Positions 24,557-33,577 are shown, counted from the first letter of the stretch. The stretch: 64,000 nt of DNA from Mesorhizobium mediterraneum (GCF_002284565.1 NZ_NPKI01000046.1:124001-188000); one strand, 5' to 3'. Program-made: numbers and translations. The notes: generated by a model from the sequence alone, not told the origin.

Positions 24557-25003
24557 TTACTCGCCTGCTTCCCTGCCCGACACCTGCTGGATCAGGATTC
24601 GGAAGAAAACATGCGGCGCGCTGTCTGAAATCGGAGGTATCACGGGTTTGAGGGCGCCTGGCTCCCACCAGTTCGCGTATTTGCTTAGCACAGTCCATGC
24701 ATGGTCGCGCTCAGCCTTGTGACCGACCCTATCAGGCAGCTCTTCGTATCGGCCGTCGACAACAACGCTTTTCCATCCTCGGCCTTGGCCGTGTTCGTCG
24801 ACCTGGACGCACACAAGCGGATTGGCTCGCATCCAGTCGATCTTCTTGCCAGGCATCGAGAACGCGTACAGATGGTTGTCTGCATGCGCATAGTATAACG
24901 GCACGACATAGGGTTGCCCGTCCTTCGCGCACGCCAGGCGGCCTACACGATTTGCTGTCAGCAATTTCGTACATTCCAGCGCGGAAAGTGTGCGGATCAG
25001 CAT
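24557..25003 (-). CDS. Pyridoxamine 5'-phosphate oxidase-fold (flavin-binding) protein
   Basis: A 148-residue split-barrel protein. It starts MLIRTLSALECTKLLTANRVGRLACAKDGQPYVVPLYYAHADNHLYAFSMPGKKIDWMRANPLVCVQVDE. This is the PNPOx-like nitroreductase/flavin-binding pattern (RLACAKDGQPYVVP strand pair, then the MPGKKIDWMRANP helix). It probably binds FMN or a deazaflavin; the substrate is unknown. GGAG precedes the ATG. It is the first gene of a pair with the DUF4010 protein, and about 96-109 bp upstream lies a FixK/FNR-type site, implying induction at low oxygen. Confidence 0.85.
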   Translation of the reverse strand: MLIRTLSALECTKLLTANRVGRLACAKDGQPYVVPLYYAHADNHLYAFSMPGKKIDWMRANPLVCVQVDEHGQGRGWKSVVVDGRYEELPDRVGHKAERDHAWTVLSKYANWWEPGALKPVIPPISDSAPHVFFRILIQQVSGREAGE

Positions 25004-25098
25004 CGGTGCGATCTCCTACGTCTCGCGGCCTGCTGGGTGCTTTCGGCCCGGCTCGCAGGCGGCGAGGCGCATAGTCGCGCATTCGGCGACTCCGGAAA

Positions 25099-25112
25099 AT
25101 GATCCAGATCAA
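25099..25112. promoter_or_regulatory. FixK/FNR-type box (ATGAT-CCAG-ATCAA)
   Basis: ATGATCCAGATCAA, on the minus strand TTGATCTGGATCAT. It matches TTGAT-N4-ATCAA at 9 of 10 positions. It lies between the flavin-binding protein gene (minus) and the 74-residue gene (plus) and could serve both. Confidence 0.7.
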
Positions 25113-25145
25113 GGCGCGCTTGCTGTCTCTGCGCATCCTAGGCGG

Positions 25146-25370
25146 ATGTGGAAGCCAATCCTAAGCGCTCCGTTTGGTCGCAATCTCGAACTGGCCGTCT
25201 TCGACGAGGATGGCGAGCATGCGCTCGTATTTCCCTGCATACGAGGGACGGAGGGCTGGAAGAATGCCGCGACCGGTGCGCGTATCGACATCCGTCCGAC
25301 CCATTGGAGAGAGTGGGCGCCGGAGCGGGTTGCGGCCGGCAAGAGCGACGCCCTTAGCGACCACCCTTAG
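25146..25370 (+). CDS. Small conserved-looking protein of unknown function
   Basis: A 74-residue protein starting MWKPILSAPFGRNLELAVFDEDGEHALVFPC, with a later THWREWAP motif. The pattern (two beta-hairpins, Trp-rich end) looks like a small single-domain protein of the sort often annotated as hypothetical in rhizobia; I do not recognise a named family. The start has AGGCGG just upstream. A FixK/FNR-type site sits 34-47 bp before the start codon, so it is probably induced at low oxygen. Its end overlaps the fixJ stop region by 4 bp, convergently. Confidence 0.65.
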   Translation: MWKPILSAPFGRNLELAVFDEDGEHALVFPCIRGTEGWKNAATGARIDIRPTHWREWAPERVAAGKSDALSDHP

Positions 25371-25981
25371 GCTTGAGATTCGACAATCAGTGCCATCCGC
25401 ACGAGATGCGACAGGCTGCTTGCATTCATCTTGCTCATGACATTGGCGCGGTGGATCTCGACTGTTCGTGGGCTGATCCCCAAATCGTAGGCGATCGTCT
25501 TGTTGGGCAGGCCCGACACCAGCCCGTCCAGCACCTGCTTCTCCCGCTCCGACAATGTCGACAAGCGAGCACGTATCTCGGCGGATTGAGGGTGAGCTGC
25601 ATGGACTTGGTTGCGGTTGCCCAACGCAGAGCGGATCGCATCGATCAGAATAACGTCGTCGAAAGGTTTTTCGATGAAATCGGCGGCACCTTCTTTCATC
25701 GCCTGAACGGCGAGCGCAACATCGGCATGACCGGTCATGACAATGACCGGGATCGAATGTCCGCGGGATCTGAGCTGTCGCAGGAACTCGATCCCGTCAA
25801 TGCCGGGCATGCGAACGTCCGTCACGATACAGCCGTCGAGATTGCCCGTCGCTGTGGCCAGAAAAGCCGACGCCGATTCGTATAGGCGCACGGCGAAGTC
25901 CGCCGTCGCCAGAAGAAAACCAAGCGACTTGCGAACCTCGACGTCGTCGTCGACCACATGCACAAGATCGTTACTGGCCAT
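25367..25981 (-). CDS. fixJ: Two-component response regulator FixJ
   Basis: A 204-residue response regulator. The receiver domain has Asp11/Asp12 and the phospho-acceptor Asp55 (IVTDVRMPG), then MTGHADVALAVQAMKEGAADFIEKPF. The LuxR-type HTH is LSTLSEREKQVLDGLVSGLPNKTIAYDLGISPRTVEIHRANVMSKM, the standard FixJ sequence. Phosphorylated by FixL under low oxygen, it activates fixK and, in some species, nifA. The ATG at 25981 lies inside the end of fixL (11-bp overlap), so translation is coupled. A longer frame extending into fixL is not the real start. Confidence 0.95.
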   Translation of the reverse strand: MASNDLVHVVDDDVEVRKSLGFLLATADFAVRLYESASAFLATATGNLDGCIVTDVRMPGIDGIEFLRQLRSRGHSIPVIVMTGHADVALAVQAMKEGAADFIEKPFDDVILIDAIRSALGNRNQVHAAHPQSAEIRARLSTLSEREKQVLDGLVSGLPNKTIAYDLGISPRTVEIHRANVMSKMNASSLSHLVRMALIVESQA

Positions 25982-27542
25982 TGGCGACTTCTTCCTTCTG
26001 CACGATGCGCAGGGTAAACCGGAAAGCGGTTCCTCCAGCGGGCATTGCCTCGGCCCAGATGTGACCACCGTGCGATTCGACGATAGTGCGGCAAATGGAG
26101 AGGCCAACGCCCATGCCCTGCTTTTTGGTGGTGACAAATGGCTGGAAAAGCTGAGCCGAGACCTCCGGCGCCAGGCCCGTGCCAGTGTCGATCACACTCA
26201 CCTCGGCCATCCCGTCATCCCTGGCAACGGTCGTCACGTGCAACTCGCGGCGTGGGACGCCTTGCATTGCCTCGACCGCGTTGCGCATCAGGTTGAGCAA
26301 AACCTGTTGAATCTGGATGCGGTCCGTCAAGACGAGTTCGGCTGCAGGATCGAGTTGGTAGGTGACGCGGACATCAATTTCCCTTGCGCCGACCAGGGCC
26401 AGCGAAGCGGCTTCCTCGATCAGCGCCGGCAGACGTTCGATCTGCCGCTCGCTCTCGCCTCTCGCGACGAAGTCGCGAAGGTGGCGAATGACATCTCCGG
26501 CCCTCAAGGCCTGTTCCGCTGCTTTTTCGACGGCCTCCCTCAACATCGGCGCGTTCTCTTCCGTGCTCTTTTCGAGAAGCCGCCGGCTGCCTTTGAGGTA
26601 ATTCGTAATGGCCGTGAGCGGCTGGTTGATTTCATGTGCCAACGTCGAGGCCATTTCGCCGAGCGCGGTAAACCGCGCCATATGGAGAAGCTCCTGCTGC
26701 TGCTCCTGTATTCTGGCTTCCGCCTTGTGGCGTTCGGTCAGGTCGCGGCAGAAGCCGGTAAAGAAGCGGCCGGTCCCGGGATGCATCTCACCAACCGAAA
26801 GTTCCATGGGAAAGGTCGAGCCATCCTTGCGCATTCCCGTCACCGTGCGGCCGAGCCCGATGATCCGGCGCTCTCCGGTAGTAAGGTAGCGGTGCAGATA
26901 GGCGTCATGCTCTTCGCGATAGGGCGACGGCATGAGCAGACTGACATTTTGACCGAGGACTTCGCTGGACTGGTAACCGAACAGTGTTTCGGCAGCCGTG
27001 CTGAAGGACTGAATACGGCCTTGTTCGTCGATGACGACCATTGCGTCGGGCACCGTCGCCAGGATCGAGCGCAAATGATCTTCGCGCAATCGAAGGGCGG
27101 CGTTTGCATAGGAAAGCTCGCTGACGTCCGTGCCTTCGACAAAAATAGCCGTGATGCGACCATCGTCGGCCTTGATCGGCTGATAGACGAAATCGAGGAT
27201 ATGCTCAGCGGTCGGCTCGTCATCCTTGTTGCGAAGAGCGACTTTCACCCCCCGGCCAATATAGGGTTCACCAGTTGCGTATGCCTGGTCCAGCAGTTCA
27301 TAGAAGCCTTGGCCTTCAAGCTCGGGCAGGGCCTCGCGTACCGACTTTCCAATAACCTGCCGTTCACCGATCAGGCGCTGATAGGCGGCATTGGTCAATT
27401 CGAAGACATGACCCGGCTCACGCATCAACGTCATGAACCCCGGGGCCTGCTCGAACATCAGGGAGAGCCGGTCGTGATCGGCCGTGGCCGGCCCTTCACC
27501 GCGAGCGCCGGTTGATAAGTCACGTGTTTGTTTGTCGTCCAA
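25971..27542 (-). CDS. fixL: Oxygen-sensing haem histidine kinase FixL
   Basis: A 523-residue soluble kinase with two PAS domains (about 25-145 and 150-270). The second carries the haem pocket: His212 in EEHDAYLHRY is the expected axial ligand, with Arg218 and Arg232 at the haem-contact positions (GLGRTVTG). The kinase core has the phospho-acceptor His303 (TLAHEINQPLT), then N-box NLMRNAVEAM and G-boxes DTGTGLAP and GMGVGLSI. No membrane segments are seen, as in Bradyrhizobium FixL. Binding of oxygen to haem switches kinase activity off. It is followed by fixJ with overlap, and the plus-strand stress-protein gene is divergent from it. Confidence 0.96.
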   Translation of the reverse strand: MDDKQTRDLSTGARGEGPATADHDRLSLMFEQAPGFMTLMREPGHVFELTNAAYQRLIGERQVIGKSVREALPELEGQGFYELLDQAYATGEPYIGRGVKVALRNKDDEPTAEHILDFVYQPIKADDGRITAIFVEGTDVSELSYANAALRLREDHLRSILATVPDAMVVIDEQGRIQSFSTAAETLFGYQSSEVLGQNVSLLMPSPYREEHDAYLHRYLTTGERRIIGLGRTVTGMRKDGSTFPMELSVGEMHPGTGRFFTGFCRDLTERHKAEARIQEQQQELLHMARFTALGEMASTLAHEINQPLTAITNYLKGSRRLLEKSTEENAPMLREAVEKAAEQALRAGDVIRHLRDFVARGESERQIERLPALIEEAASLALVGAREIDVRVTYQLDPAAELVLTDRIQIQQVLLNLMRNAVEAMQGVPRRELHVTTVARDDGMAEVSVIDTGTGLAPEVSAQLFQPFVTTKKQGMGVGLSICRTIVESHGGHIWAEAMPAGGTAFRFTLRIVQKEEVANGQ

Positions 27543-27670
27543 ATGAAGTCCTTTGATCGGGGAACCCGCAACGCAGTCTAGTTATCATTCATCGCTTTGC
27601 TGCACATCTCTTCCAGCAATGCAAACCGATCAAAACAGCGAGCCGCGGCCGATTGGGTAGGTAGCGTTTT

Positions 27671-27684
27671 TTGACTCGCATCAA
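27671..27684 (+). promoter_or_regulatory. FixK/FNR-type box (TTGAC-TCGC-ATCAA)
   Basis: TTGACTCGCATCAA, 66 bp before the start of the universal stress protein gene. It has one change from TTGAT-N4-ATCAA, and its position fits activator control near -40. Confidence 0.75.
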
Positions 27685-27749
27685 GGCGTCGAGTGCCGGC
27701 GGATGCACTTCATTATCGCATTCAAGCGCTCCAGCGAAAGGCGACCGCG

Positions 27750-28562
27750 ATGTCCTACAAGTCAATTATTCTAAACCTTGCCGTAGATGCACCTCCTACA
27801 TCCATGGTGAAGTTGGGGATCGAGCTTGCGGAACGCTTCGGGACTCACCTTATCGGCCTGGCGGCTGCAGACGTCCCGCCGCTCGTCGCGACCGGCGACG
27901 GCATGGTCTATGAAGGCGAGATCATGCAGATCCAGCGGACGGAAATCGAAAAGCGGCTTGCCGAACTGCGTGCCGAATTCGAGAGGCTGGTTCCTGCTTC
28001 GATCAGCAGCGAGTGGGGGCAGAAAGTCTGCAACCCGACCCGCTTCCTTAGCGTCTCCGCCCGCGCGGCCGACCTCATCGTTACCAGCGGCGAGGAGGGA
28101 GAAAATGTCTATCGTGCCGTGGATATCGGCAGCCTTGCTCTCGGCACAGGCCGGCCAGTCCTTGTTGCCGCAAGCAATGTCGAACACGTTTTGGCAAAGA
28201 CCGTGTTGGTCGCCTGGAAAGACACCAGGGAGGCGCGACGGGCGATAGCGGATGCATTGCCTTTCCTGGCCCGGGCCAATGAGGTCATCGTCGCCACGAT
28301 CGAAACCGACCGCAGCGAAAGCGCCCGATACAGCCTCGCCGATGTCGCGGCTTATCTAGAAAACTATGGCATCATGCCACAAACAGAACTGCTCACTGGC
28401 GAGGCGGATGGCGACCATCTGCTGGCGTTTGCGCGCTCGATCCACGCTGATCTGATCGTCTCCGGTGCTTACGGCCATAGCCGCCTCCGGGAATGGGCCT
28501 TCGGCGGCGTCACCCGCACGCTGATCGAAGACAACGGCATCAATCGCTTCCTGTCGTATTGA
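27750..28562 (+). CDS. Universal stress protein, two-domain UspA type
   Basis: A 270-residue protein with two Usp modules. The first starts MSYKSIILNLAVDAPPTSMVKLGIELAERFGTHLIGLAA. The second begins near residue 150 (LAKTVLVAWKDTREARRAIADALPFLARA) and ends with the ATP-binding signature VSGAYGHSRLREWAFGGVTRTLI (G-x2-G-H-S-x9-G-G-V-T). Such proteins are usually induced by stationary phase or low oxygen. The upstream FixK/FNR-type site supports the latter here. The ribosome binding site is weak (AAAGGCGA). Confidence 0.92.
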   Translation: MSYKSIILNLAVDAPPTSMVKLGIELAERFGTHLIGLAAADVPPLVATGDGMVYEGEIMQIQRTEIEKRLAELRAEFERLVPASISSEWGQKVCNPTRFLSVSARAADLIVTSGEEGENVYRAVDIGSLALGTGRPVLVAASNVEHVLAKTVLVAWKDTREARRAIADALPFLARANEVIVATIETDRSESARYSLADVAAYLENYGIMPQTELLTGEADGDHLLAFARSIHADLIVSGAYGHSRLREWAFGGVTRTLIEDNGINRFLSY

Positions 28563-28724
28563 AGGTCTGTCGAACCCACTCACCGCCCTAATCGACGGGC
28601 CGGAATCAACCCCATCCGGCACCCGTTTTCGTCGAAGATGGCGCTGCTTTCGCGCTCTGAAGTTGGCAACCGACAACGCACCCGTTTGCAAGATCCACTG
28701 TCGAGTCGGCAACGGAGCATCCTG

Positions 28725-28738
28725 TTGACCAAGATCAA
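28725..28738 (+). promoter_or_regulatory. FixK/FNR-type box (TTGAC-CAAG-ATCAA)
   Basis: TTGACCAAGATCAA, 53 bp upstream of the DUF6455-like gene start, in the position of an activator site. Confidence 0.75.
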
Positions 28739-28790
28739 TGTCGTCAGCCGCCAATGTAGCAATGATTGCCAAAATGCAGGAGTGAACGAC

Positions 28791-29060
28791 ATGACGTTTC
28801 TCGACTACCTGATTTCGATTGACGCCAGGACGGCCTTGATGGGCCGCATGATGCGGAGGCTCGGCGTCGACAGACAATTGAAGGTCGTGGCGGACCATGC
28901 AGCCGTCACCAATCGGGCGGTGGACCGCTGCCGCTCCTGCGGCCATCAGGACGAATGCTCGACCTGGCTCGACGAACACCAGCAAGCCGATGATCCGCCG
29001 GATTACTGCCGCAACCGCGACCTGATCGCACGGCTTCAACACGCAGCCGGCCAACGCTAG
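28791..29060 (+). CDS. DUF6455-like small Cys-containing protein
   Basis: An 89-residue protein starting MTFLDYLISIDARTALMGRMMRRLGVDRQL. Four cysteines (CRSCGHQDEC around residues 48-57, and DYCRNRD near 72) sit in a helical context typical of DUF6455 proteins, which are frequent near low-oxygen genes in Rhizobiales. The cysteines could bind a metal or a cluster; no function is known. AGGAG precedes the ATG. It is under a FixK/FNR-type box. Confidence 0.75.
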   Translation: MTFLDYLISIDARTALMGRMMRRLGVDRQLKVVADHAAVTNRAVDRCRSCGHQDECSTWLDEHQQADDPPDYCRNRDLIARLQHAAGQR

Positions 29061-29106
29061 AAAGGTCACCACAAATGCGTCTGACGAGTGAACGCAAACG
29101 GAACTT

Positions 29107-29691
29107 ATGCCGATAGATTTGCATGCCATGGGACCAGGCAGTTTGGACAATCTATTTCTTCTAGAAGCATTTCTGCTCTTTATTGCGCCCGGGCCAACCA
29201 ATGCTCTTTTGGTGGCGGGTGCGGCCAAGCGAGATAAGGTGATCGCACTCTTGGTCGCACAGGCCTGTGGATACGGGATCGCAGCAGCCTGCTGGTTTTC
29301 GCTGCGACCCTTGCTGCCGTCCGGCGCCATCCAGGTACTCAAGCTGGTCGCAGCCCTATGGCTCGTAATTCTTGGCCTGCGTCTGATAGGCCGCGACCAG
29401 ATCGACGCATCCGAAGACGGGGATGGCCTTTCTGTTATAGTAACTACTGCCCTCAATCCGAAAGCCTTTATCTATTGTCTGGCAATCGTGCCGGTGGACG
29501 CGAGGCCGTACGAACTGGGCTTCTTCTGGATCGTACTCTTGGTGACCACAGCCGCCACCGGGTCAATGTGGCTTTTGCTCGGTAGGCGTCTGAACGGAGC
29601 CGGAGAGATGGCAGACAGGCTCGCGGGCGCGGTGCTTATCGCATTCGCCTTGTTGCTGCTTCGACCATTAATAGCGGTAGCTGCGACTTAG
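29107..29691 (+). CDS. LysE/RhtB-type amino-acid exporter-like membrane protein
   Basis: A 194-residue membrane protein with about six hydrophobic segments. The N-terminal signature FLLFIAPGPTNALLVAGAAKRDK fits the LysE/RhtB family (G-P-x-N motif after the first helix). The central LGLRLIGRD and TTALNPKAFIYCLAIVP segments also fit. The family exports amino acids or related metabolites. It follows the DUF6455 gene by 46 bp and may be read with it, though no strong ribosome binding site is seen. It ends 2 bp from the convergent CBS-domain gene. Confidence 0.8.
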   Translation: MPIDLHAMGPGSLDNLFLLEAFLLFIAPGPTNALLVAGAAKRDKVIALLVAQACGYGIAAACWFSLRPLLPSGAIQVLKLVAALWLVILGLRLIGRDQIDASEDGDGLSVIVTTALNPKAFIYCLAIVPVDARPYELGFFWIVLLVTTAATGSMWLLLGRRLNGAGEMADRLAGAVLIAFALLLLRPLIAVAAT

Positions 29692-29693
29692 GT

Positions 29694-30467
29694 TCAATGC
29701 GGACATTCTTCCAATTCGAATGCTGGGGTCACGCAATGCTGCAGTCCGCAAATTCTTGTAGTGCTGAACTGAGAGACAAGCACCACCGACAGCGGCTCCG
29801 CGCAGAAAAGGTTATCCTTTACGGCTTTGACGCCGGCGACGTTTTCGGCGGCGACGATGGCTGCCTGGCGTTCGCGTTCGTCGAAGATCGCGCCGCTCAG
29901 TTCGACCACGCCATTGCCCACCGTGACGCAGATCATTTCCTTGCCGGCCCATTTCTGAGTCGCAAGCTCGGCAATAATTTTCTGACGGATCTGTTCGTCG
30001 TCGACGAACGCCGGGCCCGCATCCGGCAGGACGTTGAGCAATGCACGCAAAAGGTCGGTGCGGGTGATGATCCCGACGACTTTTCCCCCATCGACAACCG
30101 GAATGCGTTTGACGTGGCGGCGCGTCATGAGTTCGACGATCTCGGCGATCGATGCCCCGGGGGATGCTGTGACGAGATCTTCTGTCATGACCTCCTCGAT
30201 CCGTCGTCCGTTGGCTTGAACATATTCATCAGCGGCTCGCCCGGGGCTCACAAGAAGCTCCAGCCAACGCGAGCGCTTACGCTTCGTGCCGAGTTCTCCC
30301 CGGCGCAAGAAATCACTCTCGCTGACGATGCCCACTAGCGTACCGTCCCTGCGAATGACGGGCAGGCCGCTGATCTTCTTGGAGAGCATCAGCCCGGCCG
30401 CTTCGGTGATCGACGCGGACGGCTCTATTCCGACGACCGGTGTCGTCATTATGGCTTCGGCTTGCAT
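29694..30467 (-). CDS. CBS-domain pair plus BON-domain protein
   Basis: A 257-residue protein. Two CBS repeats (about residues 6-60 and 92-150; IMTTPVVGIEPSASITEAAGLM, then VMTEDLVTASPGASIAEIVELM with HVKRIPVVDGGKVVGIITRTDLLRAL) are followed by a BON domain (about 170-235; IRQKIIAELATQKWAGKEMICVTVGNGVVELSGAIFDERER). CBS pairs bind adenine nucleotides, and BON domains usually bind phospholipid. AGGAGG fixes the ATG at 30467. A weak FixK/FNR-like site lies 55-68 bp upstream. Such proteins are often co-regulated with low-oxygen genes in rhizobia. Confidence 0.88.
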   Translation of the reverse strand: MQAEAIMTTPVVGIEPSASITEAAGLMLSKKISGLPVIRRDGTLVGIVSESDFLRRGELGTKRKRSRWLELLVSPGRAADEYVQANGRRIEEVMTEDLVTASPGASIAEIVELMTRRHVKRIPVVDGGKVVGIITRTDLLRALLNVLPDAGPAFVDDEQIRQKIIAELATQKWAGKEMICVTVGNGVVELSGAIFDERERQAAIVAAENVAGVKAVKDNLFCAEPLSVVLVSQFSTTRICGLQHCVTPAFELEECPH

Positions 30468-30521
30468 ACCTGCCTCCTCAAATATCTTCCCCTGATTATC
30501 GAGGTCCCTGCGTCGCCTGCC

Positions 30522-30535
30522 TTGATCTGAGTCAC
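30522..30535 (-). promoter_or_regulatory. Weak FixK/FNR-like box (TTGAT-CTGA-GTCAC)
   Basis: TTGATCTGAGTCAC on the plus strand has two changes from TTGAT-N4-ATCAA. It lies upstream of the CBS-BON gene. Confidence 0.5.
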
Positions 30536-30657
30536 TTTCTGGGTGCAGCAACGTCGGCGGGCCAAACGTCCGGTCTGTCTTATACGCGCCAGACACATGC
30601 AGTGGCGAAGTTTGCATACCAGCGTCATGATCAGCACCTTGGCTCCCGATCAGTTGT

Positions 30658-30804
30658 CTAGCTGTCGTCCCGATCGATAAGGATCCGCTCGGCGGCTCCG
30701 TCGAGATCCTCGTATTGACCGCTCCTCAAGGCCCACAGGAAGCCGGACAGACCCAACGCGCCGAGAAAAAGAGCTACGGGTATGAGATAGACCAGCGTCG
30801 TCAT
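30658..30804 (-). CDS. fixS: Cbb3 oxidase assembly protein FixS (CcoS)
   Basis: A 48-residue protein with one membrane helix: MTTLVYLIPVALFLGALGLSGFLWALRSGQYEDLDGAAERIL. The SGQYEDLDGAA motif is the CcoS signature. It is required for cofactor loading (haem and copper) of the cbb3 oxidase. The ATG overlaps the fixI stop (ATGA), so it is translationally coupled. It is the last gene of fixGHIS. Confidence 0.93.
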   Translation of the reverse strand: MTTLVYLIPVALFLGALGLSGFLWALRSGQYEDLDGAAERILIDRDDS

Positions 30805-33083
30805 GAGGATCGTGCCAATGCGCCGATACTGGGACGTTTGCCGTGCGAACGACCCGTCTCCGGTTGGCTCGCGGCAAAGCCTTGCAGCCTCAGCGCATTG
30901 CCAATGACAAGCAGTGACGAAGCCGACATCGCGATTGCCGCGATCAGCGGAGTGACGTGTCCCAGGATGGCGATAGGCACGGCAACAGCGTTGTAGACAA
31001 TTGCGATGGCGATGTTTTGCCGGATCAATTGTCCGGCCCTTCGCGAGACGTCGAGGGCAAGGGGTACTGCCGAAAGGCTTTCGCGCAGGAACACGAAATC
31101 CGCGGCATTGCGGCCGACGTCGGCCGCCGTGGCTGGAGCGATCGAGACGTGTGCCGCGCCCAGCGCAGGGGTGTCGTTGAGGCCGTCGCCAACCATCAGC
31201 ACCTTGTGGCCGTCCTTCGCCAGCGTTTCGATATACTCGACTTTGCCCGAAGGAAGCAGCGCCGGAACAAAGTGATGGATGCCCAACGTCGCCGCGACCT
31301 CGCCACAGGCAGCTGCGGTATCGCCTGACAGCATTTCCACGGAAACCCGGGCGTTGTTCAATTGCCCGACGGCCGCTCTGGCGTCTGCACGCAGCGCGTC
31401 CTCGAAGACAAAGGACGCGACAATGATCCCACCTTTGGTCAGAACCGTTCCGCCGTATCTGCTTTCGCCGCCGGATCGGGCCTTCCACCCGGCCCAGCCG
31501 CGCCGGCCAAGCCGCCAGGTGCTGCCAGCGGCGGTGGCTTCGATCCCGAAACCAGGGTGCTCGCTGACGGACTCGAGCTTCGGCTCACCGGCAAAGCCCG
31601 CACAGCCTGCTATGGCCCTTGAGAACGGGTGGCGAGAATGCGCCGCCATGTCGGCAGCGATTGCCAGCATGGCCGGATCGATGGACGACGCGTTGACCAG
31701 CCGGGGCTGTCCGAGCGTAAGCGTTCCTGTCTTGTCGAACACCGCCGTGTCGATCGCCGCCAGGCGCTCCATGGCCGAACCATCCTTGACCATGACGCCG
31801 CTTTCGAACAGACGCCGCGCGGCGACCACCTGCACGATCGGCACGGCGAGACCGAGCGCACAGGGGCAGGTGATGATGAGAACGGCGATGGCGATTGTTA
31901 CTGACCGGTGCCAATCGCCGGTCGCCACCATCCAGCCAAGAAGCGTCACCAAGGCCGTCAGATGGACCACTGGAGCGTAGAGCGCTGAAACGCGGTCGGC
32001 GATCCTGCGATAATGCGCGCGACCGCCCTCTGCGGCTTCCATCAGCCGGACCATCTCGGCCAGGAAGGAATCCTTTGCGGCGGCTGTCGCCTCGATGGTC
32101 AGCGGGCCTGTGAGATTGAGGGTGCCGGCCTGCACGGTTTCCCCTGACGCCACGGTTCTGGGAGTGCTCTCACCGGAAACCAGTGAACAGTCGAGATCCG
32201 ACGAGCCTCGAATGATCTTGCCGTCGACGGGTATCCTTTCGCCGGTAGTGATCAGCAGCCGCAAGCCGGGTTCGATCTCCTCAACCGGCAGGTAGTCGCG
32301 CGAACCATCCTCGCGCAGCACCGTGGCGCCCCGCGGCGCCAGCCGTGAAAGGCCGTTCACGGCGGTCCGGGCACGCTCTCGCATCACGTGATCCAGCGTG
32401 CGGCCGATCAACAGGAAGAACAGCAGGGACACCGACGCGTCGAAATAGGCGTGGTCGCCATGGTTGATGGTTTCGTAGAGGCTCATGGCATAGGCGAGCG
32501 AAACTCCAACCGCAATCGGCACATCCATGTTCATGCGACCATGACGCAACGCGTTCCATGCCGAGCGGAAATAGATGCCGCCGGCGAAGGCGAGCGCCGG
32601 GATGGCGATCAGCGCCGAGACCCAATGGAACAGGTCACGCGTAGCCCCTTCAGCGCCTGACCAGACCGAGACGGAAAGCAGCATGATGTTGCCCGCAGCA
32701 AAGCCAGCGACGGCGACGGCCCGGATCAGCTCCGAGAGTGTTTTATCCTTCTCGCCAACCTGCGGGTCGAACAGATGTGCCGGGTAGCCTAGCCGTCCAA
32801 GTGCAGCGGCGAATGGCGGAACCTCATCCCCACGCCAATGGATCGATACGCGTTTCGTCGACAGGTTGACCCGAACGCCCTCGACGCGATCGAGCTTCCC
32901 GAGAGCCGTCTCGATCGCCTGGATGCAGGCCGCGCAGTGAACCGTCGGCACCGACAGATCGGTCTGGCGAAGGTCATTGCCAAGCGAGCGGCTTGCCAAC
33001 CTGATCTCCTGGCTCGATGGCAAGCTGGATGTCGCTCCGTTCAGATCCAGCGCCATTTCAGCGCCCGGCGCACAGCAGCTCAT
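30801..33083 (-). CDS. fixI: Copper-transporting P-type ATPase FixI (CcoI)
   Basis: A 760-residue P1B-ATPase. An N-terminal heavy-metal domain carries C-A-A-C (VHCAACIQAIETAL, about residues 48-62), after a Cys-rich start (MSCCAPG). The membrane copper motif is CPCALGLAVP, the phosphorylation motif DKTGTLT, and the hinge MVGDGLNDTPALG. It supplies copper to the binuclear centre of cbb3 oxidase. Start and stop overlap fixH and fixS by 4 bp each, so the four genes are coupled. Confidence 0.97.
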   Translation of the reverse strand: MSCCAPGAEMALDLNGATSSLPSSQEIRLASRSLGNDLRQTDLSVPTVHCAACIQAIETALGKLDRVEGVRVNLSTKRVSIHWRGDEVPPFAAALGRLGYPAHLFDPQVGEKDKTLSELIRAVAVAGFAAGNIMLLSVSVWSGAEGATRDLFHWVSALIAIPALAFAGGIYFRSAWNALRHGRMNMDVPIAVGVSLAYAMSLYETINHGDHAYFDASVSLLFFLLIGRTLDHVMRERARTAVNGLSRLAPRGATVLREDGSRDYLPVEEIEPGLRLLITTGERIPVDGKIIRGSSDLDCSLVSGESTPRTVASGETVQAGTLNLTGPLTIEATAAAKDSFLAEMVRLMEAAEGGRAHYRRIADRVSALYAPVVHLTALVTLLGWMVATGDWHRSVTIAIAVLIITCPCALGLAVPIVQVVAARRLFESGVMVKDGSAMERLAAIDTAVFDKTGTLTLGQPRLVNASSIDPAMLAIAADMAAHSRHPFSRAIAGCAGFAGEPKLESVSEHPGFGIEATAAGSTWRLGRRGWAGWKARSGGESRYGGTVLTKGGIIVASFVFEDALRADARAAVGQLNNARVSVEMLSGDTAAACGEVAATLGIHHFVPALLPSGKVEYIETLAKDGHKVLMVGDGLNDTPALGAAHVSIAPATAADVGRNAADFVFLRESLSAVPLALDVSRRAGQLIRQNIAIAIVYNAVAVPIAILGHVTPLIAAIAMSASSLLVIGNALRLQGFAASQPETGRSHGKRPSIGALARSS

Positions 33084-33577
33084 CGCAGTGCTCCCTGGGA
33101 AATCATGATCCGGCGAACTTCGCGATAAGGCTCTGCCAGACCGGCATCGGTGTCGACTTCCACGATCCAGACGCCATCCCTTAGCGTGTGCTGCGCGGCA
33201 AATTCCTGGCCCGAGGCAGCGGCGAGAGTAACGGCTTTGTCCGCGCCCTCGTAGGCGGGATGACGAAACAGCACCTTGACACTGCGCAAGGGAACCGGCT
33301 TGCCGGCGGCATCGCTGAGACTGTAGCGGACTTCCCCCGAAGAGATCGTCAATTTGCCAGTCCAGCCGAGCGCCGCCTGTGCGCGGCCTTCTTCGGCCTT
33401 TCGGTTGAATTGCTGGCTGGCCACATAGGTGTTTTCGACGACAAGGCCGGTCCAGCTTGTGCTGGCGAATGTCGCCATCGTCAGATTGACTGCGATGACC
33501 ACACCAAAAAAGGCGAGAATGGTGGCCAACATATGCCTACCGGTGAATTCGCGGGGCCGTCGCGCATTGGCGCTCAT
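33080..33577 (-). CDS. fixH: FixH (CcoH) cbb3 oxidase assembly protein
   Basis: A 165-residue protein with one N-terminal membrane helix (LATILAFFGVVIAVNLTMATFA, about 17-38) followed by the typical SWTGLVVENTYVASQQFNRKAEEGRAQAALGWTG segment and a periplasmic beta-rich domain. CcoH acts in early assembly of CcoNOQP. The ATG overlaps the fixG stop codon (ATGA). Confidence 0.95.
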   Translation of the reverse strand: MSANARRPREFTGRHMLATILAFFGVVIAVNLTMATFASTSWTGLVVENTYVASQQFNRKAEEGRAQAALGWTGKLTISSGEVRYSLSDAAGKPVPLRSVKVLFRHPAYEGADKAVTLAAASGQEFAAQHTLRDGVWIVEVDTDAGLAEPYREVRRIMISQGALR

